Source: Microbacterium kyungheense (GTDB lineage Bacteria; Actinomycetota; Actinomycetes; Actinomycetales; Microbacteriaceae). Taken from it: a stretch of 64,000 nucleotides of DNA. The first letter of the stretch is position 1; each line of letters starts with the position of its first letter. Shown here in pieces: positions 56,452 to 64,000 of the stretch. A program made the translations under genes and the position numbers. Location of the stretch: the NCBI RefSeq assembly GCF_006783905.1, contig NZ_VFPE01000001.1:1178001-1242000 (forward strand). Reading direction: 5' to 3'. The notes under the pieces were generated by a model. That model saw only the letters and a list, made by a program, of their open reading frames with translations. It was not told the origin of the DNA and searched no databases.

Positions 56452-57605
56452 GCGTCACCGCAGCCCAGGGGTTCGAAGCGGCGGGGGTCGCCGTCGGGCT
56501 CAAGTCGACGGGCAAGCCCGATGTCGCCGTCGTCGTCAACCGGGGCCCGCTCAAGGTCGGCGCCGCCGTCTTCACGAGCAACCGCGCCAAGGCGAACCCG
56601 ATCATGTGGTCGCAGCGGGTGATCCAGGACGGCGTCGTCGAGGCGATCGTCCTGAACTCCGGCGGAGCGAACTGCTTCACGGGCTCGTTCGGGTTCCAGA
56701 CCACCCACCAGACCGCCGAGAAGGCCGGCGAGCTGCTCGGGGTGAGCGCCGGCGACGTGCTGGTGTGCTCCACAGGCCTCATCGGCACCGGCGACGAGGT
56801 CTTCCGCGCCAAGGTGCTCGCCGGCACCGAGCAGGGGATCGCCGAGCTGTCGGCCGACGGCGGCGAGGCGGCATCCCTCGCCATCATGACGACCGACTCG
56901 CGCCCCAAGCGCTCGGTGGTCACCGGCGACGGCTGGACGATCGGCGGCATGGCGAAGGGCGCCGGGATGCTGGCGCCCGGGCTCGCCACCATGCTCGTGG
57001 TCATCACGACCGACGCGGTCCTCACCGCAGCGCAGGCCGACGCCGCGCTGCGTCAGGCCACGGGACGCACGTTCGATCGGCTGGACTCGGACGGCTGCAT
57101 GTCGACGAACGACCAGGTGACCCTCATGGTCAGCGGCGCCAGCGGCGTGACGCCCGACCTCGACGCGTTCGCGTCCGCGCTCGCCGAGGTCAGTCAGGAC
57201 CTCGCGAAGCAGCTGCAGGGCGACGCCGAGGGCGCGAGCCACGACATCACGATCCTGGTGCAGAACGCGGCGAGCGAAGAGGACGCCGTCGAGGTCGGCC
57301 GCTCGGTGGCCCGCAACAACCTGTTCAAGGCGGCGATCTTCGGCAACGATCCGAACTGGGGGCGCGTGCTGGCCGCGATCGGCACGACGCAGGCCGCCTT
57401 CGATCCGTACGACGTCGACGTCTGGATGAACGGCGTGCGGGTGTGCTCGCAGGGCGGCCCCGACGCGCCGCGTGAGGACGTCGACCTCACGCCGCGGGCG
57501 ACCGACCTCGTCATCGACCTGAAGGTCGGCGCGGCATCGGCGACGATCCTGACCAACGACCTCACCCACGACTACGTCCACGAGAACAGCGCGTACTCCT
57601 CATGA
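56448..57605 (+). CDS. argJ: Bifunctional ornithine acetyltransferase/N-acetylglutamate synthase
   Basis: A 385-residue precursor that cleaves itself between Ala and Thr to give alpha and beta chains. The nucleophile is T181 in [15 protein letters not shown]. Other motifs are [20 protein letters not shown] and [16 protein letters not shown]. It recycles acetyl groups from acetylornithine to glutamate, making the pathway cyclic, so argA/argE are not needed. GTG 56448 overlaps argC. Confidence 0.96.
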   Translation: MSVTAAQGFEAAGVAVGLKSTGKPDVAVVVNRGPLKVGAAVFTSNRAKANPIMWSQRVIQDGVVEAIVLNSGGANCFTGSFGFQTTHQTAEKAGELLGVSAGDVLVCSTGLIGTGDEVFRAKVLAGTEQGIAELSADGGEAASLAIMTTDSRPKRSVVTGDGWTIGGMAKGAGMLAPGLATMLVVITTDAVLTAAQADAALRQATGRTFDRLDSDGCMSTNDQVTLMVSGASGVTPDLDAFASALAEVSQDLAKQLQGDAEGASHDITILVQNAASEEDAVEVGRSVARNNLFKAAIFGNDPNWGRVLAAIGTTQAAFDPYDVDVWMNGVRVCSQGGPDAPREDVDLTPRATDLVIDLKVGAASATILTNDLTHDYVHENSAYSS

Positions 57606-58501
57606 GCGACCTTCAAGAGACCGATCCCGGCGAGGCCAGTGCCCGCGCGGTGACCCTCATCGAGTCGCTGCCGTGGCTCAAGCGCTTCCGCGACCAGATC
57701 GTCGTGGTCAAGTACGGCGGGAACGCCATGGTGTCCGAGGAACTGCAGGACGCCTTCGCCGCCGACATCGCGTACCTCCGCTACGTCGGTGTGAAGCCTG
57801 TCGTGGTGCACGGCGGCGGCCCCCAGATCTCGTCGATGCTGGACCGCCTCGCTATCCCGAGCGAGTTCAAGGGCGGCTACCGCGTGACCTCGACCGAGGC
57901 CATCTCGGTGGTCCGCATGGTGCTGACGGGCCAGATCAACCCGCAGCTGGTGTCGAAGATCAACGCCCACGGTCCTGTCGCGACCGGGCTGAGCGGCGAG
58001 GACGCCGGGCTGTTCGGCGGCCGTCGGCGGGGTGTCGTCATCGAGGGGGTCGAGCACGACCTCGGTCGCGTCGGCGATGTCGTCGAGGTCGACCCGCAGC
58101 CCGTGCTCGACCAGATCGAGGCGGGCCGGATCCCGGTCGTGTCGAGCATCGCCCCCGACCTCGACAACCCCGGCCACTCGCTCAACGTGAACGCGGATGC
58201 CGCGGCATCCGCGCTCGCCGTCGCACTCGGCGCGGCGAAGCTCGTCGTCCTCACGGACGTCGCCGGGCTGTACGCGGACTGGCCCAACCGCGATTCGCTC
58301 GTGTCGCACCTGACCTCGGGCGAGCTGCGCGAGATGCTGCCGCGACTGGAGTCGGGCATGATCCCGAAGATGGCGGCGTGCCTGGAGGCCGTCGAGGGCG
58401 GCGTCGAGACCGCGGCCATCATCGACGGGCGGGTGCCGCACTCGGTGCTCGTCGAGATCTTCACCAGCAAGGGAATCGGAACAGAGGTGGTGCTCGGATG
58501 A
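57602..58501 (+). CDS. argB: N-acetylglutamate kinase
   Basis: A 299-residue amino-acid kinase with [40 protein letters not shown] and [14 protein letters not shown]. It is the arginine-feedback target in organisms with the cyclic pathway; the N-terminal helix ([16 protein letters not shown]) is that of the arginine-sensitive hexamers. It overlaps argJ and argD by 4 bases each. The coding sequence contains a 22-bp palindrome (58192-58213) built from the window-wide GGATGCC/GGCATCC motif. Confidence 0.96.
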   Translation: MSDLQETDPGEASARAVTLIESLPWLKRFRDQIVVVKYGGNAMVSEELQDAFAADIAYLRYVGVKPVVVHGGGPQISSMLDRLAIPSEFKGGYRVTSTEAISVVRMVLTGQINPQLVSKINAHGPVATGLSGEDAGLFGGRRRGVVIEGVEHDLGRVGDVVEVDPQPVLDQIEAGRIPVVSSIAPDLDNPGHSLNVNADAAASALAVALGAAKLVVLTDVAGLYADWPNRDSLVSHLTSGELREMLPRLESGMIPKMAACLEAVEGGVETAAIIDGRVPHSVLVEIFTSKGIGTEVVLG

Positions 58502-59730
58502 CGTGGCAGGACGACGAGGCGCGCGACCTCGTGAAGAGCTTCGGTGCTCGCATGCAGATGTTCGTGCGCGGCGAGGGCGCCTACCTGTGGGATGCGGACG
58601 GCAAGCGGTACCTCGACTTCCTCGCCGGCATCGCGGTGGACTCGCTCGGTCACGCCCACCCGGTGTTCGTCGAGGCGGTGGCGACCCAGGCGGCGACGCT
58701 CGTGCAGGTGTCGAACTACTTCGCGACGCCGCCGCAGCTCGCGCTGGCCTCGACGCTCAAGCGGCTGGCCGGCACCGGCGACGCCGGTCGCGTGTACTTC
58801 GGCAACTCCGGCGCAGAGGCCAACGAGGCGGCGTTCAAGCTCGCCCGCCTGCACGGTGCCAAGAGCCGCGAGAACGGCGCCGACCGCCCCCGCATCCTCG
58901 CGCTGAAGGACGCGTTCCACGGCCGCACGATGGGAACGCTCGCCCTGACCGGCAAGCCCTACATGCAGGAGCCGTTCCTGCCGATGACGCCGGGCGTCGA
59001 GTTCATCGACTCGACGGTCGAGGCGCTCGAGGCGGCCATCGACGACCGTGTCGCCGCGCTGTTCGTCGAGCCCGTCAAGGGCGAGGCCGGCGTGCTGATG
59101 CTGCCTGACGGCTACCTGAAGGCGGCGCGCGAGATCACCGAGCGCCACGGCGCGCTGCTGATCGTCGACGAGATCCAGACCGGCGCCGGCCGTACGGGGG
59201 AGTGGTTCGCCTTCCAGCACGAGGGCATCACGCCCGACGCGATCACCGTCGCCAAGGGCATCGGCAGCGGATTCCCGATCGGGGCGATGATCACGTTCGG
59301 CGCGGCGAGCGACCTGTTCTACCCGGGCACGCACGGCTCGACGTTCGGCGGCAACGCGCTCGGCACCGCCGTCGCCGACGCGGTGCTCGGCGAGATCGAG
59401 CGCGCGGGTCTCCTCCAGAACGCCGTCGAACGGGGCGCCCAGCTGCGCGCCGCCATCGAGGGGATCGGCTCGCCGTTGATCGAGGGATGCCGCGGCCTGG
59501 GGCTTCTCATCGGCGTGGGGCTGCGGCATCCCGTCGCCAAGGCCGTCGTCGCGGCGGCGCAGCAGCACGGCCTCATCATCAACGCGACGACTGACACGTC
59601 GATCCGCCTCGTGCCCGCGCTCACGATCGGCGACGTCGAGATCGACGAGTTCATCACCCTGTTCACGGCGGCGCTGCGCACCGTCGAGGACGCCCTGGTG
59701 CCCGAGACCCCGACGGAGGTTCCCGCATGA
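58498..59730 (+). CDS. argD: Acetylornithine transaminase
   Basis: A 410-residue class-III PLP aminotransferase. Signatures are [77 protein letters not shown] and the Schiff-base K253 in [13 protein letters not shown]. It may also serve lysine synthesis as succinyl-DAP aminotransferase, as in other bacteria. Coupled to argB and argF by 4-base overlaps. Confidence 0.95.
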   Translation: MTWQDDEARDLVKSFGARMQMFVRGEGAYLWDADGKRYLDFLAGIAVDSLGHAHPVFVEAVATQAATLVQVSNYFATPPQLALASTLKRLAGTGDAGRVYFGNSGAEANEAAFKLARLHGAKSRENGADRPRILALKDAFHGRTMGTLALTGKPYMQEPFLPMTPGVEFIDSTVEALEAAIDDRVAALFVEPVKGEAGVLMLPDGYLKAAREITERHGALLIVDEIQTGAGRTGEWFAFQHEGITPDAITVAKGIGSGFPIGAMITFGAASDLFYPGTHGSTFGGNALGTAVADAVLGEIERAGLLQNAVERGAQLRAAIEGIGSPLIEGCRGLGLLIGVGLRHPVAKAVVAAAQQHGLIINATTDTSIRLVPALTIGDVEIDEFITLFTAALRTVEDALVPETPTEVPA

Positions 59731-60650
59731 CCCGCCACCTGCTCCGTGACGACGACCTCACGCAGGCCGAACAGGCCGAGATCCTCGACCTCGCGGTCGA
59801 GCTCAAGAAGGACCGGTGGGCCAACAAGGCGCTCGCGGGTCCGCAGACGGTCGCCGTGATCTTCGACAAGTCCTCGACGCGCACCCGCGTCTCGTTCGCC
59901 GTCGGCATCGCCGACCTCGGCGGGTCGCCGCTCATCATCTCGACCGCCAACAGCCAGCTCGGCGGCAAAGAGACGCCGTCCGACACGGCCCGCGTGCTCG
60001 AGCGGCAGGTGGCCGCGATCGTGTGGCGCACCTACGCCCAGTCGGGTCTGGAGCAGATGGCGGCCGGCACGCGCGTGCCCGTCGTCAACGCCCTGAGCGA
60101 CGACTTCCACCCGTGCCAGCTGCTGGCCGACCTGCTCACGATCAAGGAGCACAAGGGCGAGCTCGCCGGGCTCACGCTCGCGTTCTTCGGCGACGGAAAG
60201 TCGAACATGGCGCACTCCTACGTGCTCGCCGGCGTCACGGCGGGCATGCACGTCCGCGTCGCCTCGCCGGAGTCGTATGCGCCGCGCGACGACGTGATCG
60301 CCGACGCCGATCGTCGCGCGGCCGAGACCGGCGGATCGGTGACGCTGTACACCGACCCGCTCGAAGCGGCCGCCGGCGCCGACGTCATCGTCACCGACAC
60401 GTGGGTGTCGATGGGCAAGGAGGAGGAGAAGCTCGAGCGGCTCCGCGATCTCGGCGCCTACAAGGTCACCGGCGAGACCATGGGCCTGGCGAAGGACGAC
60501 GCGATCTTCATCCACTGCCTGCCCGCCGACCGGGGGTACGAGGTGGACGCCGAGGTCATCGACGGGCCGCAGTCGGTCGTATGGGACGAGGCCGAGAACA
60601 GGCTGCACGCCCAGAAGGCGCTGCTGGTCTGGCTGCTGCGCCAGGGCTGA
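59727..60650 (+). CDS. argF: Ornithine carbamoyltransferase
   Basis: A 307-residue enzyme joining carbamoyl phosphate and ornithine. The carbamoyl-phosphate loop is SSTRTR (49-54), with HCLPADRG (catalytic Cys) and the DTWVSMGKEEEK ornithine loop. It is the last gene of the tight argCJBDF block; argR and argG, which normally follow in many relatives, are not here. The next gene, an unrelated membrane protein, starts 15 bases on. Confidence 0.95.
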   Translation: MTRHLLRDDDLTQAEQAEILDLAVELKKDRWANKALAGPQTVAVIFDKSSTRTRVSFAVGIADLGGSPLIISTANSQLGGKETPSDTARVLERQVAAIVWRTYAQSGLEQMAAGTRVPVVNALSDDFHPCQLLADLLTIKEHKGELAGLTLAFFGDGKSNMAHSYVLAGVTAGMHVRVASPESYAPRDDVIADADRRAAETGGSVTLYTDPLEAAAGADVIVTDTWVSMGKEEEKLERLRDLGAYKVTGETMGLAKDDAIFIHCLPADRGYEVDAEVIDGPQSVVWDEAENRLHAQKALLVWLLRQG

Positions 60651-60665
60651 GAACCGGGTCAGCCG

Positions 60666-61805
60666 ATGCGCGGGCCGGGCGGGGGGCGAGGTCCCTGGCT
60701 CGCGACGCGCTGGTCGCGCCTCAACGGCCCGCTGCGCGTCGGCGGTGTCGACCTCGCCCGCGGGCTCGCGGTGCTCGGGATGTTCGCGGCACACCTGCTG
60801 TGGATCACCGAGCCGTTCTCGTGGACCGAGCCCTCCACCTGGGCGGCGATCTTCCAGGGGCGGTCGTCGATCCTGTTCGCGACGCTCGCGGGCGTCTCGA
60901 TCGGGCTCGTCACGGGCGGCACCGCACCGTTGACCGGAGCGGCCATGCGCACGGCCCGGCGGCGCCTCGTGGTGCGGGCGGGACTGCTCTGGCTGCTGGG
61001 TGCCGCGCTGATCCTCACTGGCGTGCCGGTGTATGTGATCCTCCCCGCCTACGCGATCCTCTTCCTGTGCGCGGTGCCGTTGACCGCTCTCAGCGCGCGA
61101 GTGCTCCTGCCCGTGGCGGCGGGTCTTGCGGTGGTCATGCCGTTCGTCCAGGTGGTCCTCGACGCGCTGCCGCTCTGGCAGACGCGCACCGGCTCCGACC
61201 TGTCCCTCGTCCTCGGGTGGCACCACCCGTTCACGACGTGGATCGCCTTCGTGGTCGCCGGCCTCGGCGTCGCCCGTGCCGGCATCACCCGGCTGCGGGT
61301 GCAGGTGTCGCTGGTGACGGTGGGTGCGGTGCTCGCGATCGCCGGATACGGGGTGGATGCCGCCACCGGCGCGTCGCCTGACGCGGAGGCGTCGTCGTTC
61401 GGGGGAGCGGTGTGGACCGCGCGACCCCATTCGACCGGCCTGCTGGAGATCATCGGGTCCGGCGGGTTCGCGCTCGCCGTCATCGGCATCTGCCTGCTGC
61501 TGTGCCGCACCGCGGCGCGGTGGGTCGTCCTTCCCCTGCGCGCGGTGGGGGCGATGCCGCTCACGGCGTACACGCTGCAGCTCGGGGTGTGGGCGATCCT
61601 GGCGGCGCAGCTCCTCGGCGACCCCCGTGACCTCGCCGGCTTCCGTGAGCTCGCGCCGTTCTGGCCGTTCGCCCTCGGCACCGTCGCGTTCGCCACCGCC
61701 TGGGCGCTGCTGGTCGGCCGCGGTCCGCTGGAGTGGGTCGTCGATCGTGTCGCGCGGCTCGTCGTGCGCTCCGGCCCGGCGCTCACGGCATCCCGTCAGG
61801 GCTGA
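60666..61805 (+). CDS. Heparan-alpha-glucosaminide N-acetyltransferase/DUF418-like membrane protein
   Basis: A 379-residue protein with about ten spans. The opening [23 protein letters not shown] is the DUF1624/HGSNAT-like signature, and later [19 protein letters not shown] is typical of DUF418. Related proteins move acyl groups across membranes, but the substrate here is unknown. It follows argF by 15 bases on the same strand and may be read through from it. Its end overlaps the convergent hydrolase gene by 10 bases. Confidence 0.85.
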   Translation: MRGPGGGRGPWLATRWSRLNGPLRVGGVDLARGLAVLGMFAAHLLWITEPFSWTEPSTWAAIFQGRSSILFATLAGVSIGLVTGGTAPLTGAAMRTARRRLVVRAGLLWLLGAALILTGVPVYVILPAYAILFLCAVPLTALSARVLLPVAAGLAVVMPFVQVVLDALPLWQTRTGSDLSLVLGWHHPFTTWIAFVVAGLGVARAGITRLRVQVSLVTVGAVLAIAGYGVDAATGASPDAEASSFGGAVWTARPHSTGLLEIIGSGGFALAVIGICLLLCRTAARWVVLPLRAVGAMPLTAYTLQLGVWAILAAQLLGDPRDLAGFRELAPFWPFALGTVAFATAWALLVGRGPLEWVVDRVARLVVRSGPALTASRQG

Positions 61806-63436
61806 ACCGGGACCGCGGGCGCCGCCTGGCCGTTGCCCGTCGGCACGGTCCTCTGCGTCGAGCGCGGCCGGGGAAGCCAGGCGCCGGACTCCAGGTCCAG
61901 TGCACGCCGGAATTCGGCGGCGAACGCGCCGTCCGTGTCGTAGTCGCGGGTGGTCACGTAGACGCCGTGCGCGTAGCCCGGGATGCGCGACCTCGGAGTG
62001 TCGCCGGTGAGCGCGATGTCGGAGATCCCCGGGCCGTACAGTCTGCGCAGGCCACCGCCGAACCAGTCGCCGAAGAAGTGCAGGTGCGCCGGGTACCACA
62101 GGTTCGTCCAGCGGACCGGCGCGAACGCCGCCGCTTCGTGCAGACGACGGGTGTGCCACACGTACTCGCTGCCGTCGTCTCGGCGCCGCTTGTCGTGTGT
62201 GACGTACGAGAAGAACTGCGGGTGGCCGTTCGCCTGCGGCCGGTGCTCCGGCGGCCACTGCTCGTCGTCGGCGTCGACGATCTCGCCCTGCGGCGGGCAC
62301 GACTGCAGTTCGCGCCGCGCCTTCCGCTCCTCGAACTCGCCGGTGTCCTTGGTGTAGATCTGGTCGGCGAAGTTCATGGGACTGCCGAAGCTCACGAAAT
62401 CCGAGATCAGCCAGGGATGCCCCTTCGCCCGCATCGCGAGCCACAGCGCGCGCTGCGCGCGCCGGTACGCCTCCGGCGACCGCGTCGTGTCGGCGGCGAG
62501 AGCGGATGCCTCCGCCTCGAGGTCCTCCAGATCCTGCGGGCTGAGCGACGCCCGGCCGTGGCCCGTCGTCGCCCACAGGTACGAGATCGCGTCGTACGCG
62601 ATGTACGAGCCGAGGCTGTGCCCGGTGACCACGATGCGGTCGTAGTCCCCGCTGTCCTGCAGCGAGCGGAGCAGATCGACGATGCCGGCGCGGATCTCGC
62701 GTCGCGCCGCGAACGAGCGTGGCGATGTGTCGAGATAGCGGACGACGTCCACGAGGTATTTCACGAGCCAGCCGGGCAGCAGCCGGCTGATCGCATACGT
62801 GACGACCACCAGGGCCGAGACGCTGCCGGCCGCGATCTGCGCCCAGGGCGGGACGCCGAACCAGCTCGAGAACCCGGGGATCGACACGAAACCCCACGCC
62901 AGCGCGAAGGTCGCGAGCCAGATGACGATCCAGAGCCCGCGCAGACCGGGAGGCACGCGCCGCAGCTGCGTCGCACAGAAGGCCAGGAACCCCGCAGCCG
63001 CGACCCCGGCCAGCGCCCACGGCGACCAGGCCGGCATCCACTCCTGCGGGAACAGCAGCAGTCCCGCCGCACCGACCACGACCGCGAGCAGCGCCACCGC
63101 TCCCAGCAGCTGCGGGATGGTCGTGGCCGGCAGCATGATCCGCCGGAACGTCGGCCACAGGTCGTCCAGACGGTTGCCCTGCATGAGGTGGGCCCAGTGG
63201 TACTCGTAGATGTCCGTCTGCACGTCGAATCCCTCGTCGGCAGCCGCGGGTCGGCCCTTCTTGCGGGCCTCGACGATGTGCAGCCGCCCCTCGAAGTCGC
63301 CCTGGAACTTCACGGGCCGCGAGTGGAACGGCGCCTCCCGGCAGATGGCCTCGCTGAACGCGTTGAGGGTCTCGACGGGCCTCTGCTCGCCCATGCCATG
63401 GACGACGACGACCGCCTGACGGCGTTGTCTGGTCAC
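61796..63436 (-). CDS. Alpha/beta hydrolase with an embedded membrane region, function unknown
   Basis: A 546-residue protein whose alpha/beta-hydrolase fold is split: the first strand and oxyanion loop [12 protein letters not shown] are at 9-20, then about four hydrophobic helices (108-129, 138-156, 168-186, 200-221), and the nucleophile elbow GHSLGS only at 272-277 (S274). Later segments include VSFGSPMNF and [19 protein letters not shown]. It is probably a membrane-bound esterase or lipase. GTG 63436 has a very strong GGAGGAGGT site. It separates argF from argH on the opposite strand. Confidence 0.78.
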   Translation of the reverse strand: MTRQRRQAVVVVHGMGEQRPVETLNAFSEAICREAPFHSRPVKFQGDFEGRLHIVEARKKGRPAAADEGFDVQTDIYEYHWAHLMQGNRLDDLWPTFRRIMLPATTIPQLLGAVALLAVVVGAAGLLLFPQEWMPAWSPWALAGVAAAGFLAFCATQLRRVPPGLRGLWIVIWLATFALAWGFVSIPGFSSWFGVPPWAQIAAGSVSALVVVTYAISRLLPGWLVKYLVDVVRYLDTSPRSFAARREIRAGIVDLLRSLQDSGDYDRIVVTGHSLGSYIAYDAISYLWATTGHGRASLSPQDLEDLEAEASALAADTTRSPEAYRRAQRALWLAMRAKGHPWLISDFVSFGSPMNFADQIYTKDTGEFEERKARRELQSCPPQGEIVDADDEQWPPEHRPQANGHPQFFSYVTHDKRRRDDGSEYVWHTRRLHEAAAFAPVRWTNLWYPAHLHFFGDWFGGGLRRLYGPGISDIALTGDTPRSRIPGYAHGVYVTTRDYDTDGAFAAEFRRALDLESGAWLPRPRSTQRTVPTGNGQAAPAVPVQP

Positions 63437-63532
63437 GATGCACCTCCTCCGAGCCGGTAGAGGTGTCGATCCGCGTCGGTGATACCGGGGAGACGACCGG
63501 AGGCGACGCCGTGGCCTCGGTAGGCTGTCGGG

Positions 63533-64000
63533 GTGAGTGAATCGAAGGGCGACGGCACCAACGAAGGCGCACTGTGGGGAGCCCGTTTCGCGACGGGGCC
63601 GTCCCCCGAGCTGGCGGAGCTCAGCCGATCGACCCATTTCGACTGGGACCTCGCGCTCTACGACATCGCCGGATCGCACGCGCACGCCAAGGCGCTGGCC
63701 GCGGCCGGCTACCTCACCGCTGACGAGGAGCGTGCCATGCACGACGGCCTCGACGTGCTCGCGCGGGGCGTCACCGACGGGACGCTGCGGCCGGCCGCAT
63801 CCGACGAGGACGTCCACGGGGCGCTCGAGCAGGCGCTGATCGGCGTCGTCGGCGCCGAGCTCGGCGGCAAGCTGCGGGCGGGGCGCAGCCGCAACGACCA
63901 GATCGCGACGCTGGTGCGCATGTACCTGCTCGACCACTCGCGCACGATCGCGCGCGAGATCCTGCGTCTGGTCGACGCGCTGGTCGCGCAGGCCGAGGCC
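63533..64000 (+). CDS. argH: Argininosuccinate lyase (partial, runs off the window)
   Basis: The first 156 codons are present: [44 protein letters not shown], then [36 protein letters not shown], the ArgH active-site region. The enzyme splits argininosuccinate into arginine and fumarate. GTG 63533 is set by a TAGGCT box at 63521-63526, 6 nt upstream, so argH has its own promoter here rather than relying on argCJBDF. Confidence 0.93.
   Translation, partial: MSESKGDGTNEGALWGARFATGPSPELAELSRSTHFDWDLALYDIAGSHAHAKALAAAGYLTADEERAMHDGLDVLARGVTDGTLRPAASDEDVHGALEQALIGVVGAELGGKLRAGRSRNDQIATLVRMYLLDHSRTIAREILRLVDALVAQAEA

Noticed and set aside
59319..63572. A 1,417-codon open frame on the minus strand
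   Set aside because: It is out of frame across argD, argF and the membrane gene; only the separate frame at 61796-63436 has hydrolase motifs.

Overview
The window is about 64 kb of a high-GC actinobacterial chromosome, most likely from the Microbacteriaceae (a Microbacterium-like organism). This rests on strong G/C preference at third codon positions and on gene order typical of Actinobacteria: ftsK-pgsA-cinA-clgR-DUF3046-recA-recX-miaB-miaA-dapF-hflX, lexA back to back with a LysM gene, hisC-hisB-hisH-hisA(priA), DUF1844/infC-rpmI-rplT-trmH, a gluABCD-type transporter, and pheST followed by argCJBDF. The species call is inference; no rRNA or tRNA gene was seen. The window is core chromosome. 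I see no phage, insertion sequence, plasmid gene or CRISPR array.

Layout. 1-9.2 kb: the tail of an oxidoreductase-like gene, a histidine phosphatase, two lysine-pathway genes (dapB here, dapA next), OsmC, a thioredoxin/DUF4395 pair, thyA-dfrA, a short-chain dehydrogenase and a secreted cell-wall-anchored protein. 9.2-16.4 kb: dapA, RNase J, ftsK, pgsA, cinA. 16.5-29.3 kb: clgR, recA with an SOS box, recX, miaB/miaA, dapF, a Dyp peroxidase, an RsmC-like methyltransferase, hflX and an S9 peptidase. 29.3-35.4 kb: metF-metE, a large membrane protein, lexA. 35.5-41.9 kb: a divergent LysM gene with a LexA-type box on its promoter, a partial histidine cluster, an SseB-like gene, a PLP decarboxylase and DUF1844. 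42-51.4 kb: infC (ATC start)-rpmI-rplT, an rRNA methyltransferase, a glutamate-type ABC importer and pheST. 51.5-55.1 kb: an epimerase-like gene and a self-contained ABC exporter/regulator operon reading leftwards. 55.2-64 kb: argC-J-B-D-F, two unrelated genes, and the start of argH.

The genes form several functional sets: DAP/lysine and peptidoglycan precursor supply (dapA, dapB, dapF), folate/one-carbon and methionine (thyA, dfrA, metF, metE), DNA repair and SOS (recA, recX, lexA, LysM protein), translation (infC, rpmI, rplT, trmH, miaA, miaB, pheST, hflX), histidine and arginine synthesis.

Three signals stand out. A 28-codon open frame rich in arginine codons lies in front of argC, beside four mutually complementary RNA segments laid out like an attenuator. 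Palindromic operators overlap the promoter of the ABC/regulator operon. Many genes carry a TANNNT -10 box exactly 6-8 nt before the start codon, which implies leaderless mRNAs; I used this to choose several starts. The heptamer GGATGCC/GGCATCC also recurs far more often than the composition suggests, several times as perfect palindromes.
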